Assembly: GCF_964019385.1 (NCBI RefSeq)
Contig: NC_088643.1
Coordinates: 80,758,199 to 80,822,198 of the forward strand
From: Sycon ciliatum
Taxonomy: Eukaryota > Porifera > Calcarea > Leucosolenida > Sycettidae
DNA: 64,000 nt
Direction: 5' to 3'
Shown here: positions 46,201 through 61,200 of the stretch, piece after piece
Layout of the letters: each line of letters starts with the position of its first letter
Position numbering within the stretch: position 1 is the stretch's first letter
The notes under the pieces: model-generated
Database searches by the model: none
What the model was told of the DNA's origin: nothing
Seen by the model: only the letters and a program-made list of their open reading frames with translations
Translations under genes and position numbers: made by a program

Positions 46201-49200
46201 GTACTACAGCGGCACGTGTACTACAAAACTATGCAAACAATCTATTTGCACTTGTTATTAGTTTAGTGAATAAGTGTATTTCCTTTACGGGTGTTTCCTT
46301 GCAAATATGGCATTTGGGTAGGTCCCACAATGTGATAATTGGGTGTGAACACTGCAACCACGGAAATAAAGTGACCAACATCCACTGCTCTGTACAGACA
46401 TTAAACGACCGCTGCAAAGCAGCAGCGCACTACCATGATTACTGAAGAGTTGCTATGCTTACTTGCACCAAGAGTAGATAAACAAGAGTGTGCAACTCCG
46501 GATCTCTTCTGCACAATCTGCAGATACCCCTGCCCGCGGCGAAATGTTTTGTTGACGTCAACTTTTTTCAGAAGAACGTGCATTTTGCCCCAGAAGAGTG
46601 TGAGAGCACGTGCTGGGCACCGACTTTGTAACGTAAAGCCCGGCCAAGTGCACGAGGCAAAACTTTCCAAAAGACTCGCAGCGCGTGCATCGTTGAAAAG
46701 ATTACGTCAACAAAAAATTCCGCCGCGGGCCAACCCATCCCGGAGTTGCACACTCTTGTTTATCTACTCTTGCTTGCACATATAACATCATGCCCCACCC
46801 CACACCCCGCACTTATATTCACATGCACGCACGCACATACACATCATTAGCCCATAGTTTTAAGATAATACTATAATAGAAAGGTTCCCTTTTCCATTCC
46901 CCAAACCAGTAAATATATACTATAAAGGGTTTGGAAATGCACAAGTACAAGAAAAGAGAGCGTGTCAGTGCAGTCGGCTTAACACATACACACGTACACT
47001 GGAGTGACGGGATTACAGGTTACAATAACTCTTGCCTTAAAGGCCGTTGATGTTCTATAAACTACAGCCTTGTTCAACGAAATCCAACCTCCTGAGCAGG
47101 TGACTATTCTGACTCAGTGCACAGCCAGCATACACAGTGCAAAGGGTTGTGCTCTGACCCAGTGCACAGCCAGTATACACAGTGCAAAGGGCTGTGCTCT
47201 GACCCAGTGCACAGCCAGCATACACAGTGCAAAGGGCTGTGCTCTGACCCAGTGCACAGCCAGCATACACAGTGCAAAGGGCTCTGCAGCATGAGACTCA
47301 TGATGAGGTCAGATTTCAGCGAGCGCAACCATACAGGAAAACACATCAACCAAACGACAAGTCGCAGACACAAGCTACATCACTGCACATAAATTAAAAA
47401 AAGGCCATGAAACCGACCTGCTCTGTTGAATATTCTTGCGATGGATTTGAAGCCATGAGCGGAAACAGGAGGTGTTCATGTGTAAGCAGGTCACCAGAAG
47501 TGAGAAAACCTGCAGCGTGCACAAAGTTACAAATGCCATACTATTGTGGAGCCTCATACAGTGCCACACACACACACACATGGTGTCTGTCGACGCATCA
47601 CCCACAGATGCCGTAACCAGGCTGAAACAGCAGGGGTGAGTTAGTACTTACTGTAGTGTTTGCATCCACATCACTTCACACATTGTAATGATTGTATACA
47701 AGTCATCATGATAATGTACAGCGGTGACATTCATCCAAAATTGTTCCGCTACCTTTTTGAAAGCTGAATTTTGGCCCCATAAAGCCTCATAACCCACCTA
47801 AAATTCGAAAATTTTGGGTTTTGCACCTGCTTCTCCTTGAATTTTGCAATGGTTCAAGTACACCTATTCTATTTTACATTGAAGTACCGAAAAGAATATT
47901 CGCGTAGTGTACAGTCATGCAGTATTGTACAAGTATTACTACAGTCGTCGCCAAAAAATCCGGCCAATGCCATGGAAACAGTGGTACATGGTATGGTACG
48001 CGTTCACCAGCGGTACTTCATCCTTCATGGTGGCATGGTGGCATGCGTGCATTTACAGCCAGTGCCAGCAGAGCACTGAACAGTCTGCGCTGCACTCTGC
48101 CTGCTGCAGTCGTCGGGTCGAGCACTGCACTGAGTGTATGCAGGCCTGGCAGCAGGGCATGTGCCGTGCAACAGGCTAGTAGTAGATCTACTAGCAGTGG
48201 CAGTGCATGCGGCTTATGTACAGCTACCGGTAGCTAGCATAGCATTGGCTGGATTTTTTGGCGACGACTGTACATGCAAGCTGCAGAACTTAGTTTTTAG
48301 CCTGATTCTTAGTGGTATATACATGTACATGTACACTCCGAAAAACACAACACAGCACATCAAAGACTACTGTAAAAGCCATATACCGTATATTCTCTAT
48401 TATACAAAGGCACACAATGAAAACCTTGGCAAATTTATTCCGTTGTGACTCCGAGTTTCATGGCTGAACCAATCATCAGACAACGATAATGGAATAGGAG
48501 GCAGCGCTGGTATATCTAAGTGGAGAGAGGTGTGATAATACGATAGCGAGAGGAGTAATCGCGTGAATGTATACAGGGACGGGCTATTTCAGAGGCAGAT
48601 GCAGTAGGCGCAGGTCTAGCACTAACAAGTACGCGCTTAATGTCGCTCATACACCACACACACACACACACATACTAACACGCACACACATAGTAACACG
48701 CACACACACATACACACATACACGCACACACTAACACACACATACACCCACCCACAACACCCTAACTTGCACACGGGCGCACACACACACAGGACACCCA
48801 CCCACCCACAACACCCTAACTCGCACACGCACAAACACACGCACACACGCATATACACACACCTATAGACACATGTCCACACGTATACACAGGCATCTGC
48901 GTTCGTATGACAAGTCTAAGCGCACACAAACTCCTGCAATCACGCGTCAAAAAACCCGCAGCGGTCATAGCTGTCTATGTAATAGGGGTGGCCAGCAGAA
49001 ACTTGCGCTGGTGAGGGCATTTAGATACCAGCTCACTTCTCTTGTTTAGGGAGGTAGCTTTTGAAGCTTTCAGGATGTGGAACTTTTCGGTTAAGCATAG
49101 GCCACACTTCTTGCTGATGTTACTGTACGAAGGTGCTCTATCCTTGATCTCCCATCTGATGTCGAATCCGCGGTTCTCGTTTTTCAGATCCCAGATGTGC

Positions 49201-52200
49201 TTGGACAACTTAGTCGATGCGGCGTACTTTTCATGGCGGAAGTCCGAAGTGTGTTTGTTGTAGCGCTGCTTGAATGTGGTAGCAGTCATGCCGACGTAGG
49301 TCTTGACTTCGTTGGATGCTACATGCGCCTCGTACACGACGTCGGCGTCGTGCCCCCTCAACGGTGACTGCCAGTCTTCCGACGTCGTGTACGAGGCGCA
49401 TGTAGCATCCAACGAAGTCAAGACCTATGTCGGCATGACTGCTACCACATTCAAGCAGCGCTACAACAAACACACTTCGGACTTCCGCCATGAAAAGTAC
49501 GCCGCATCGACTAAGTTGTCCAAGCACATCTGGGATCTGAAAAACGAGAACCGCGGATTCGACATCAGATGGGAGATCAAGGATAGAGCACCTTCGTACA
49601 GTAACATCAGCAAGAAGTGTGGCCTATGCTTAACCGAAAAGTTCCACATCCTGAAAGCTTCAAAAGCTACCTCCCTAAACAAGAGAAGTGAGCTGGTATC
49701 TAAATGCCCTCACCAGCGCAAGTTTCTGCTGGCCACCCCTATTACATAGACAGCTATGACCGCTGCGGGTTTTTTGACGCGTGATTGCAGGAGTTTGTGT
49801 GCGCTTAGACTTGTCATACGAACGCAGATGCCTGTGTATACGTGTGGACATGTGTCTATAGGTGTGTGTATATGCGTGTGTGCGTGTGTTTGTGCGTGTG
49901 CGAGTTAGGGTGTTGTGGGTGGGTGGGTGTCCTGTGTGTGCGTGCGCCCGTGTGCAAGTTAGGGTGTTGTGGGTGGGTGTATGTGTGTGTTAGTGTGTGC
50001 GTGTATGTGTGTATGTGTGTGTGGGTGTTACTATGTGTGTGCGTGTTAGTATGTGTGTGTGTGTGTGTGTGGTGTATGAGCGACATTAAGCGCGTACTTG
50101 TTAGTGCTAGACCTGCGCCTACTGCACCTGCCTCTGAAATAGCCCATCCCTGTATACATTCACGCGATTACTCCTCTCGCTATCGTATTATCACACCTCT
50201 CTCCACTTAGATATACCAGCGCTGCCTCCTATTCCATTATCGTTGTCTGATGATTGGTTCAGCCATGAAACTCGGAGTCACAACGGAATAAATTTGCCAA
50301 GGTTTTCATTGTGTGCCTTTGTGTACGCCGCTCTGCCTGAATCAGGCATTGAGCACTCTTGCAGAACTAAAGCATATTGCCTCTGTGTATTCTCTATTAT
50401 AAGCGCCGCGCTTATATTTTTTCAACACCCCTCTACCCCGTGCTTATATTGGAGACTGCGCTTATATTGGAGACCGTGCTTATATTATTTCAACCAATAC
50501 ATCCATACAGAGCAAGAAGAAATACATGCTGGATATCAGCATGCAGCATTGATTTCCACCAAGACCGTGCTACTAATAGAGACTGTGCTTATAATGTTTC
50601 GAAAGGTGCTCACGGTGTGCTAGTATTAGAGACTGTGCTAGTAATGGAGACCTGTGCTTATAATAGAGAATATACGGTATATGAGCCAGAGCACGCCAAA
50701 ATATGACCACGGACCAAAAATTCGATTTTCAGTTTTTGTTCAAAAATGATCTAACACACCTAATGTTCACTGTCTGAAAGTTTTGGATTGATCCGACATG
50801 TCAAAGTGTTGCTACAATGGTATTACATGCAGCACTGTTGAAATGGTGAAATTCTATGTGCAGCAATGGGATTGTCATTTTTGCACACAATTGATATGCC
50901 CCTTGGTTCATCCTTTCCGGGTGAGTTCCTCTGTCCAGGGTCTTATAGCATGAGCTGACAGGTACTCAGCCACATCCAAATTGTCTATAGGCAGCTGAGC
51001 TGGGTGTCCGAAATACCTCCTGTTTGGAGCACCACTTGAGAACCTCCAGCGAAAACACGGTCAACATCTGTAGATGGCCGAAGAAGTTGGCACTCCATGT
51101 CCTCTCCATCACACTCCACCTGTACTTTCAGATATACAGTATACACTGCTGCACACAGTGTTCCTCAACATACTAGACGTCGCACTCATATTCCCCACAC
51201 CAAAGCCCATCTGCACACGGTTTTCTCCGCTCGCCAGAGAGTACTGTTTTCGCTGCATACTGCTCATGCTAGCGATGTTCCGCATACGGGTACTCAAATT
51301 ATCGACTTGAGCAAGTTGAGGGAGCAGCAGAGTCCAGTGATTGTTTTTGCACTTGCAACCAATACTGGCATTGTCCCGGATATGTGCAGCGATGTCCATT
51401 CTGGCCAAATCATCGGCCGACTCACCTCCCAAGTCAGTGTCGATGCCAATCGCTTGCCAGGTTGTCATCAGAGTAGAATTCCTCGTCACTGCAGATCGTG
51501 GGACTACCAGCATCAATTCCTTTTACGCTCGATGAAAGTGTCGCCCTCAAATGGCTCGTCGCTGTAGCCATCATCGTCTTCCTTCTGTTTCCGACTCGAA
51601 TCCTCAAAATATTTTATCCTGCGCATGGAGTGCGATGATGTCGTCTTCTTCCGCTCCGCAGTACATTACTACTACTAGCCTCTTCTGTCGATACATCGAT
51701 GACGATCAGTTTTAGGCGACTCAGCGCAACATGGAATACAAACTCTAACAAATAAACTTACTTGCAACAAAGAATTGCATCCGGAACAGTCCAGTCGACC
51801 GAGGAGAACAACAACAGCGACTCGCGTTGCACTGCACTTCGTATTTTTTTGCCGCGGAATTCAAATCGCGATTATCTCGACTTTTTCAAAAAAAGCTGTG
51901 GTCATGTTTTAGCGCGCTCGGGCTCATATAACGAAGTGCTAACTCTAACGAGTTAACGAGGAGAAATCTGTCGTTAAAATAGAAATCGTTATACAGAAAT
52001 CGATACATATACTGTCGTATTGAGCGTTGAGGATGAGTGAGAATCGTTACCTTTGGTACACGTAAACTAGTCAATTTTGGGAAATCGTTCTATATGCGCG
52101 TCGTTAGAATAATGGCTTTTGCAGTATACCGAGATACCAGCGGCATGAAACCCAACGGCAGGTTGAATGAGGAATACACCAACATGCTACGCCCATCAAA

Positions 52201-55200
52201 GACAGATTGTGAGCATTAAGTTCTAACTCACCGCCTCCATGAATGAGCGATTGACTTGTATAAGGTGTGGCCGCAGTAGTGGTAGCAAGCACTCAAATAG
52301 CCTCACAATCTCAGTTGGGTCCGGATCCGAAAGGAATATTCTCTGTAAACAGCATCAACGGAAAGCAGATATGAAGTGCGCACAATGCGCCTATAACTGT
52401 TAGTCAGAGAAATATTGAGCAGGTAGGTGCATTGCACATAGTTCCCACATATCTGTGCATGCACGCATACATGCCACGCTGGAGCAGAAGAAGCAACAGC
52501 ACACACTCACCAGCACCGTAGTGTACTGCTTCTGCACCTCCTCGAGCACACTGTTCAGAAGCAAAGGAGGAGAAAAGGAAAGACACCAAAATCAGACCAA
52601 ATACATTGTAGTAAATATGATTGTACCTGTTACCAAGCGTACATAACCCCCAGAGTGTGCAACTCGACAGAATTTCAAGTTGACATCATTTTGATGATGC
52701 AATGCGCACTGTACACGGATTATCAGACGAATCCGGAACCTGTGGTTGACCGAAGCCGATCTGATCCTGTACAAATTATTGCAAAAGAAAAACGTGTGAT
52801 GCGTTGACACCCGTACACATGTTGTAAATCACTGGTGCAAGGAGCATTGCGTCATAAATAATGACGTCAACTTGAAATTCTGTCGGGACAGCAGGGTATG
52901 TGGGAGTTACACACTCTGGGGAGTTATGTACTCTTGCTGTTACTGTAACTTAGTGTAAGACATGTTACTATAGCGAGTTGCAAATTTAACGTACAGTAAA
53001 ACCTGGTTTAAGCGACCACCCCACGGTGCAATCAAAAGCGGTCGTTAAAGCCAGGTGGTCTATAAAACCAGGTCCCACAATGTCTGTGTAGAACTGTCGG
53101 TGCATGGAAAATCGGTCGTTAAGAGCAGGTGGTCGCTAAACCCAGAGGTCGCTTAACCTTTATCATCCCGACCCATCAAGGAATTGCCCTATCATTACGA
53201 AACTTTCCACACAAGTGTATTTTGGTTGTGTAACCTACGTGTCGAAATATTTTTGAATTCGGACCAAGGATAGCTGGGTTAGAGGTATGTTCCCATATGG
53301 GAACAACGGGATCACGGGCGCATAAAATACCCAATTTGGACGATACTATTGCGAGTGATGGGATTCACCCAAATGACTATGGAAACCAAATGTATTGGCG
53401 AGAGAAATGTTTCCCAGTGTTGGACGACGTCCCTTGTGAAGCCAGGTTTTACTGTATATCCCAAATCCGTAGATTAACGAGAAGGTAGGTTTATGATCTG
53501 GGCATTTATAGGCGTATCCCTATATAACACACGATACTAGCCGAGCCAAAATAGTGTGTGTGTGTGGGGGGGGGGGGGGGACCAGTTGACCAGCAACCCT
53601 TTTTTTCCATTTCAAAAATGTTCTTGCCATGCAAAATGCAACGTTAGGGGGCGAACCCCCGACTTCACCCGAGACAAGTGCCTTTATGAATGCCCACAAT
53701 GACAGGAGGGCGCTGTACCCTACCCCCCCCCCCCCCCCCCTGGCTAGAACCCTGATAACACATATTGATATGGCATTGTGGCCATAACGAAATCTCTTCT
53801 AATGACGAATTTTCACTAAAACATAGTGGTGAAACGAATATTCGAATATTCGTTCGGTTTGTCACATTCGAATATTCGCTAAGTCACATTTGAGTATTCG
53901 TTACGTAACTTCGAATGCAGTGCCTGTACGGACACGGTACAGTGCAGTCCGTACAGCCTGCCTGTGACTTTGTATTGCATGCGCGCACATGTATGTGCAT
54001 ACTGGACTGCCAATGTTGCACATAACATGTATGAACTTTGAAGTAGCCTTATGTGGCACTACCGTTTGTCATACCTAAAATGATGACAATATCCATCAAA
54101 TGACTGAGAGGATGTCATCTCTGTTACTAAAAGAATACTCGTTTATTCGTTCGTTAAGCCGAAGAATATTCGGCTAGTAGGTTTTGACATTCGTTTCACC
54201 ACCACTAAAACATCAACTTCCTTGTCATACGTTCACGGCTTACAATACATACGCCACCACCAAATCACAGTCAACCACATTCAACAGTGCAAAGCATGGT
54301 AAAAAAACAAGATTCAGTTAAAAAAACCCAGTAAGTAAGCACGTCATGATAAAATCAACTCACAATGGAGGAGGGTCAGACGACTGTCCAATAGCAAGCT
54401 GAAGTAAGTCCATCACAAGCTGGTGTGGGACTGGAGAGCTGTCTTGTGGTTTCTTTTCCGCAGCCCTGCACACAAACACATATTTGAAGAGAGAGCATCA
54501 CCTGTAAATATTGACAATATTGTCAAAGAATGCATGGACACAGTGCTGAATACAACACCGCATGAAAAGGAGGAACGACGTTACGTGAATGTGATTTCCT
54601 CTGGACACGGCATTTTGGAGACGTCGTGCGAAGCCCGCCTAACCTAAACAGATTGCGAAAACCCGAAAGAGTTTCATAAAAGGCCCGTACCCTACCCATA
54701 GCCTAGGCTGTAGCTCCAACACTTTACACAATCAGCTCATTTGTGCATTATGAGTAATGCGTGCAAGCATCAAATTATCAATAGACACTGTTCTACACAC
54801 TCTTGCACAACCATGAACCGGGAATTATCCCCAGGTGGCTGTGCGCGGTGCTAACGGTAGAACTATGTTATTGCACAAGAGGCTTATTCACGAGCATGGC
54901 ATTCTGTACACGATACATACACATGTGCGCACACATGCACATGCGCGCGCACGCACACACACACTGTACAGCTGCTAGGTTCCATGGAAACAGCAAGACT
55001 CCTTACATAATCAGTGTATTCAGCCGATCCAAAGCATGCGATTGAACCTTGGACGCAATGTTGTTGCGCTCAAGCAATACACGCAGATATGCTTGCTGCC
55101 AGACTGTGGAAGGCGAGTACAGCAACAAAGAAGACCAAACATGACTTGCACTGGAAAGAGTGTTCCGTTGTTTGCCAAACAGTCCAACTAACAGCTGCAC

Positions 55201-58200
55201 AGTTGTACTCAATGCAGGTCAAATCCCACTGAACAGCTACGGATGCCGATGGGATGGTCTTCGAATACGGCACATGGCTTTTGTTGAGTGGAAAGACATC
55301 TACTGGAAATTACTGGCATGCGCTATGATAACATGCAACTGGACCGAGTGACAAGCATACGACAAAAGAGCAGGCAGGTATTACAAAAAGGCATGCAAGT
55401 GTATGGTGGGGGTGGGGTTTCTCAAAAGTGTACATCGATCTTCACAAAGGTATCGTAAGAATGGCAGAGTATGGTGTGTGCTGTAATATGTAGGGGTTGA
55501 AATAAAATAAAATGTCTTACTCGAAAAATTTCCCATTTTCGGACCATACACTGGAATTTGCTCAAAACACCACATGAGCGGCAGGCAATGGCGTGGATGA
55601 TTGGCACAGGGTCTCACAAGCGGTGAAAGCTGCAGGAGCAGAACAGAAACAGATGTACACAATTAGAGAGAAAGAAACTCAGAGACATCATGCGTGTACG
55701 ATATATTACATGCCCGGATAACTGGCAGGCGGTAGTGGCATCTGACTGTACTGGAATATTGTTGTTTTCGAGGAACTATTATCGTATTCTATACCTCTTA
55801 CAAGTACTTGTATATAATGTTCTCCTTCGCTTGTTACCATTGTGGAGACGATTTTTCCCAGATGATCTCATGAAGTCGATTAGGATTTTTTTTCATTTTA
55901 TACCATAATTCTTGTTATTTCAACGTTCTAATGTCCGCTTCGTCATTACTCTTGATCGAACTAATAAAACTCTTGTCTCCACGAACAGTATGATTGAGTG
56001 TAGTCCATGAAGTGCAAGCAGTAGCATTTGGGCTTACCGTATCAACACAGGCAGCGGGCACAGCAGGCTGAACAACACAGATTGCCTGCACCAGCAAACG
56101 CCAACCAAATACTTGAGAGCCTGCAGAATGCCGTGGAAAACCAGACACAATACACCTTAGCTGAACCCTTTTTGAAAAGACCAACATCTCCTGAAGGAGT
56201 TTTTAACAATTTCAATGCTTCATGCATATTACACTTGTAGTCATAAATGGCACCTTTCCCCTGCTTTGTGACTTCAGGGCTAAGGCTGCTAGAGCTGGCA
56301 CCACTTTCCAAACAGACCAACACTTGCATTGCTGTTTCTCACACTGGCATGACACCGGAGTTCACATATTACTGTCAGGTCACCAAATAACCCATTGCAT
56401 TCCAGCTGACCATTTGTTCTTACCCTTCCAAAAGCTGGTCAGCCTCCAGCGTCGCGTAACAACACTACAATGTAATCACACCTTTTTTCGGCACGTTCCA
56501 TTTTCGGTACTTTTAGTGGTGAACCCTACGAGGATTTGCCAACTCCATCGCCACTATTTACACACTACTTTCTCCGTTCAAACACTTATTTATTTATTTA
56601 TTACAGCATCTCATAGCACAGTGAGAACACCGACCAATACAAAGAGAGAGGGTGTTAGCCAACCACGGCAAGGAAGGGAGAAGGGGAGGAGAAGAATAAA
56701 AAAGGAACCGGCATGGATGAGTAGTCATGGTCTTTAACTGTTCCACCCTGATGATGAGCCATGCGCATGAACCCGCAGTGACCGTGACCTTTGCAGTAGC
56801 GAGACCATGTACATGTATGAGTGTTTTAAAGACTGAGAAAGGTGAAACCTAACCCTACACTACTGTAAAGTCGCAAATCAAAGCTGGGCTTATTCCCGTA
56901 GAAGCTGAAGCGAGGAGAAGGCTTCTATTCAAATCCGGTACTTGAAGTAGAATCAAATCTGGTATCCCTGTAGAAATCGATGCAAAGCAGAAGGCTTGTA
57001 CTGTATTCCTGTTTTCTATGTATGTCATCACGAAACCAGGCGTATGCACCATATGTCCATCTTGAACATCAGGCTTGTATTCAAAGCAGCCTTCTACACA
57101 AGACCGGCTTTTATACAAGACAGTGACATACTATGGTAGATTTCATCAAATTCCATTAGAATTCCATGCGGGTACCGAAAATCACACGCCACCAAGAATA
57201 TGACATGTGTGCAAGTCTACAATGTATGGAGAATGGGACACGTGTACCACGTGCCATAGCCATTTCTGTGTACACTGCTGACATGCACCTTACCAGACTT
57301 GGCCTGCTGCAAGAGCTGGTTGACACACATGACAAAGTAGTCCTGCCGTCCACTCGTGCCCAGTCGTTGCATGGAACCACGCAGTGCCTGCTGCACATCT
57401 TTGGGTGCCGAATGGAAGGGAAAGCCTGGTAAAGGAAAACATGGAGTTAAACACACATGGCATTCCGTTTGGGCAAAAAAAGCTTTAACTGCCAACCATG
57501 GATATCTACAGCTTCCCTCAAGTCTGTGACCAGCAACGGTTTCTATAATGCAGCTTTAAATACCCCATCATAAGTCTAGAATGTACATGAAGTACTTTGT
57601 AGTATCCCTCCCTCTCCCCATCCTACAGAAGAAAGATAATGCGGGGTACTTCAAGTAAAAAGAAAGGATGGCACTCGCACACCTTTCAAAGCACGGACAT
57701 TCACCAGTGAAGGAAGGTGCCTGCCTGTTCAGACCAAGGATAATGATGGACTACAGCTATTCCTAGCAGGCACAAACAGCACGCTAAAGTGTATTTCAAA
57801 AGTATAGACCTCTGGTTTAAAAACACTAGGCCAGCATCTATACCACACATAATCCGTGATCACTTTGTGCATAAAATTTCTGAAATTGGACGTTTGTTAT
57901 CCAATCGGCTAGAAATCGATAAGAGACAAACTGGGGAACTGCCTGAGCAATAGCTCGAAGAAAGTTCTCAAAAAGCTCAAACCAAATTTGATTTATTCGA
58001 AAAGTCTAGACTTTTGAAATGCACTGTGGTACCTTCTTCTTGCTGTTTCAAGCTGGGATCAGAGTCGAGCGGATCACAGTTGGCAAACTGGTCTTGGAGG
58101 TACTCGGCAAGAAGCTTGAGGCAGATCTAAACACAAAACCAACACACACATGCACACGCCGTGTACAGAGATGTTGTTACCATGCCATTGGGGCATGGCA

Positions 58201-61200
58201 CTTTCGCCGAGAACTATGAGAGATGGCCGTGTTTCAACAACTAAGAGAACTCGAGACTCTTTCAGCCTCTCTCTCTCTCTCTCTCTCCCTCCCTCCCCCC
58301 CTCCCCCCCCCCCCCCCCCCCCTCCGCGCTCTCTCTCTCTCTCTCCGGTATTATTCCCGAAAACTACCCTCTCTTGATCTAATGATGGATAGCTCGAGTG
58401 CAACAACTACTTTGAAGCATGAAATATACAGACAAATTGGCATACGCGTACTTGTAGATATAGTGAGAGCTGACCAAAGCAGAATCTGGAGATGAACATA
58501 CCGATTCATCGTCATACTTGGCGCTGTTCGTGGCTATGAAGTCCTTGAGATCACTCCCACTCATCTATAGAAAAAAGGGAGAAACATCCAGATTGTCCAT
58601 ATCATTGTTAGCGAGGACGGCATGATCATGCAATTCAACACAATAGGAAGACAACACTGGAGTCACTGAGTTTATACACACACAACCAGTCTCCAGAGAT
58701 CAGTGTGCTCTGACACCACAAGCCCTGCTTCACTACAGTCATTTAGTCCTGTGCAAGGAGAGCGCTTGTGTTACTACGCAGTGTGTACGTAAGGCGCAGT
58801 TGGAATACACTTCTTCATGCACTCGTGGTAAATTGCAGATCACCCAAACTCAATGTCCCTTTCAATTTTCAACACCTGAACGGTCAGCTCAGTATTCACA
58901 GCTACAAAGTACACGTAGATAGTAATAATCACACATGACCTGAAAGACCCATTTGAATCTCTCACTGTCAAAATCAATTGAAAGCACTGGCATCTTTAAT
59001 TAAAGCATGGAATCAACAAGCATGCTTAAAACAGACTTCACACCAGCACATGCACCTTGTTCACAATATCCCGTGGGTGAATGGGGTCCGGCTTGGATGG
59101 CTTTTTCACAGGCTTGGCAGCCTTCTTGCCCTGGTGTGGACTGATGTTGGAGGCATCGTCCTTTTTCGCCTTTTGACCTTGCTGCGATTTCTGATGGAAG
59201 CCATTAAACAAGGTCTGACTTGGTGCCAGCGGGTCTATACACAGAATAAAAAGAACCAAACGCAAATCAGAGTGCTATAGTAACTGTTTCAAGCCCAGAG
59301 CTGTACGCTAGCGTATAATAGAGAAACAGTGCCAAGTACATGAACCAGAGTGTGCAATTCACTATGATCTTGGGAAAGTAAAAATCGTCGTTCACGCCAT
59401 TTTTAATGACGCATGGAAGCAGCAATCTGCGCCTCCACAGGCACACAACATCAGTACGGGACTACTGAAGTACACAGATGCACTCCATCAGTACGGCCAG
59501 CATTAAATTGTACCCTGGTGTCAAAACGACATAAATATCTGTACAGTTTATATCCAGTTGAGAAGAAGTAGCGACGACCTGGCCATTATGGAATCCAACA
59601 CACCACACCACCACATTGCGCTCTTGGCCGATCCAAACTCTTATATCCCGCCTGATTAGTGTTTTCGTGGTGCAGGACCACTCCTGAATTGTGGCACAGA
59701 TTGCTTGGTAGTGGTAATCACAGTGCCTACTTCTTCATGTATGTCTATCAGCACTTTTACGCTACCTTTTAGATTAACGCTACAATGTGGAGCATGCCTG
59801 CAGCTGTATACTATCTACACTGTATATGTACGCCAATTTGTATACTGTACTCAGTATTCGATGATGTACATTATTGTACTATTCTACGAACTCATTCCTC
59901 GTGTTGTTGTACCGCACCTCGTGTCAGCTGACGTCTGATGAGCGCACACATATTGTTCACCTGCTTTCACGCGGCCTTTCAGTTGTACCTGATTTGAATG
60001 TTGGAATCTCCGCTTCTGCTTCGAGAGGAGCAGAACATCGTTGTTATACATGTATAATTCGCCCGGGAGTTACCTCAAGTCAAGAGTAAAGTGCAGTCTT
60101 TCAATATCAAACTAAGGTCATGAGCTACGCGAGACATGTTCTAGAGCGAACGTACTGGTCCTTCGAGCTGGATGGTGGACTCAGAGCGAGCTGAGAATGA
60201 ACAGCGAGTTCGAAAAGCAGTAGAATTCAAAAAGGAATTCCACCAGCAAGGAATGAAGCAGAAGGTTTCAATTCCCTACATTGGCGACCCAAAAGGCGGC
60301 AGATGCTAAGTCTGTCAGGAGTTCAGTATCGAGTAGTACTACTAGTACGTCCAGAACATCATTGTCCCCGCAACGACAAGCTAAAATTCAGGCCGCTGCA
60401 AAAACACTACGTCTGGAACAGGAATTTCTCACCAAGAAATTACCGGTATAGTACATATTGTACTACATGACCTGGATCATTCACTGGCAATACTGCAACC
60501 AGTGGCCTGAGTTAGACTCGGGTGGAGAGCCAAGGATTAATTTATACGAAGAAATGAGGACCAAGGAACTCGCATGAGCTGATCGTAAAGTAACTGGTGG
60601 TGTTAGTGGACAGTATAGCTTTTTCTTCTCCTCCCCTTCTCCCTGCCTTGCCGTGGTTGGCTAACACCCTCTCTCTTTGTATTGGCCGGTGTTCTCACTG
60701 TGCTATGAGATGCTGTAATAAATAAATAAATAAACGAGAGAGCTTGGAAGCTCAGGGCCCTACGCTATGCTTTTTTGCCTTGATGACCTAGACAAAAAAA
60801 GCATAGGGATGTTATAAATTCTTTAAAAAAATCCTCTTTTTTTTAAGACATAACCTGGGATTCGAACCCGCACTATCGCGCGCCCTGCATGCATCCCCCG
60901 ATACACTTCGCATACATACTAATTCTTCCAAGTTGTTTCACATTGTGATCTGACGGCAAAAAAGCATAGGATGCTATAAATTTTTCAATTCTCCTATATT
61001 TTTTCAGGCATATCCTGGGATTCGAACCCGCACTATCGCCCTACATGCATTCCCCCATACACTTCGCATTCATACCCATTCTTCCAAGTTGTTTCACATT
61101 GTGATCTTGCATTTGAAAGCCCTATTTGAATATGCATTGTGGCCAGCCGTCTTTGATGGCACGGTACGGTAGGGGATAGGTACGGGACAGGTACGATCGA

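Larger units (their letters stand above)
48405..50387. mobile_element. Penelope-like element fragment pair forming a 1.9-kb palindrome
   Basis: Arms 48,405-49,347 and 49,380-50,322 are near-perfect inverted copies around a 32-bp spacer. Each arm carries a GIY-YIG endonuclease end and a (CA)n/(GT)n stretch. TATTCTCTATTATA at 48,391-48,404 and 50,388-50,401 forms an exact 14-bp duplication around the whole unit, so the palindrome entered as one piece. The last 65 bp on the right have no partner. It lies in an intron of the TMEM214-like gene. Confidence 0.82.
48381..50682. mobile_element. MITE with ATATACCGTATATTC ends, split by a Penelope insertion
   Basis: Left end ATATACCGTATATTCTC at 48,381 and its complement ending at 50,682. 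Without the inserted 1,983 bp and the 14-bp duplication it would be about 305 bp. The interior repeats GTGCTTATATTGGAGAC motifs. AGCC occurs at both borders. Its ends resemble those of the MITE at 29,881-30,302. Confidence 0.65.

Noticed and set aside
47116-47287. Regularly spaced repeats resembling a CRISPR array
   Set aside because: Units are contiguous 45-bp tandem copies without spacers, in an animal genome: a minisatellite.
59334-59365. CAAGTACATGAACCAGAGTGTGCAA, similar to the left end of a CAAGAG MITE
   Set aside because: No matching right end or duplication nearby; at most a degraded end.
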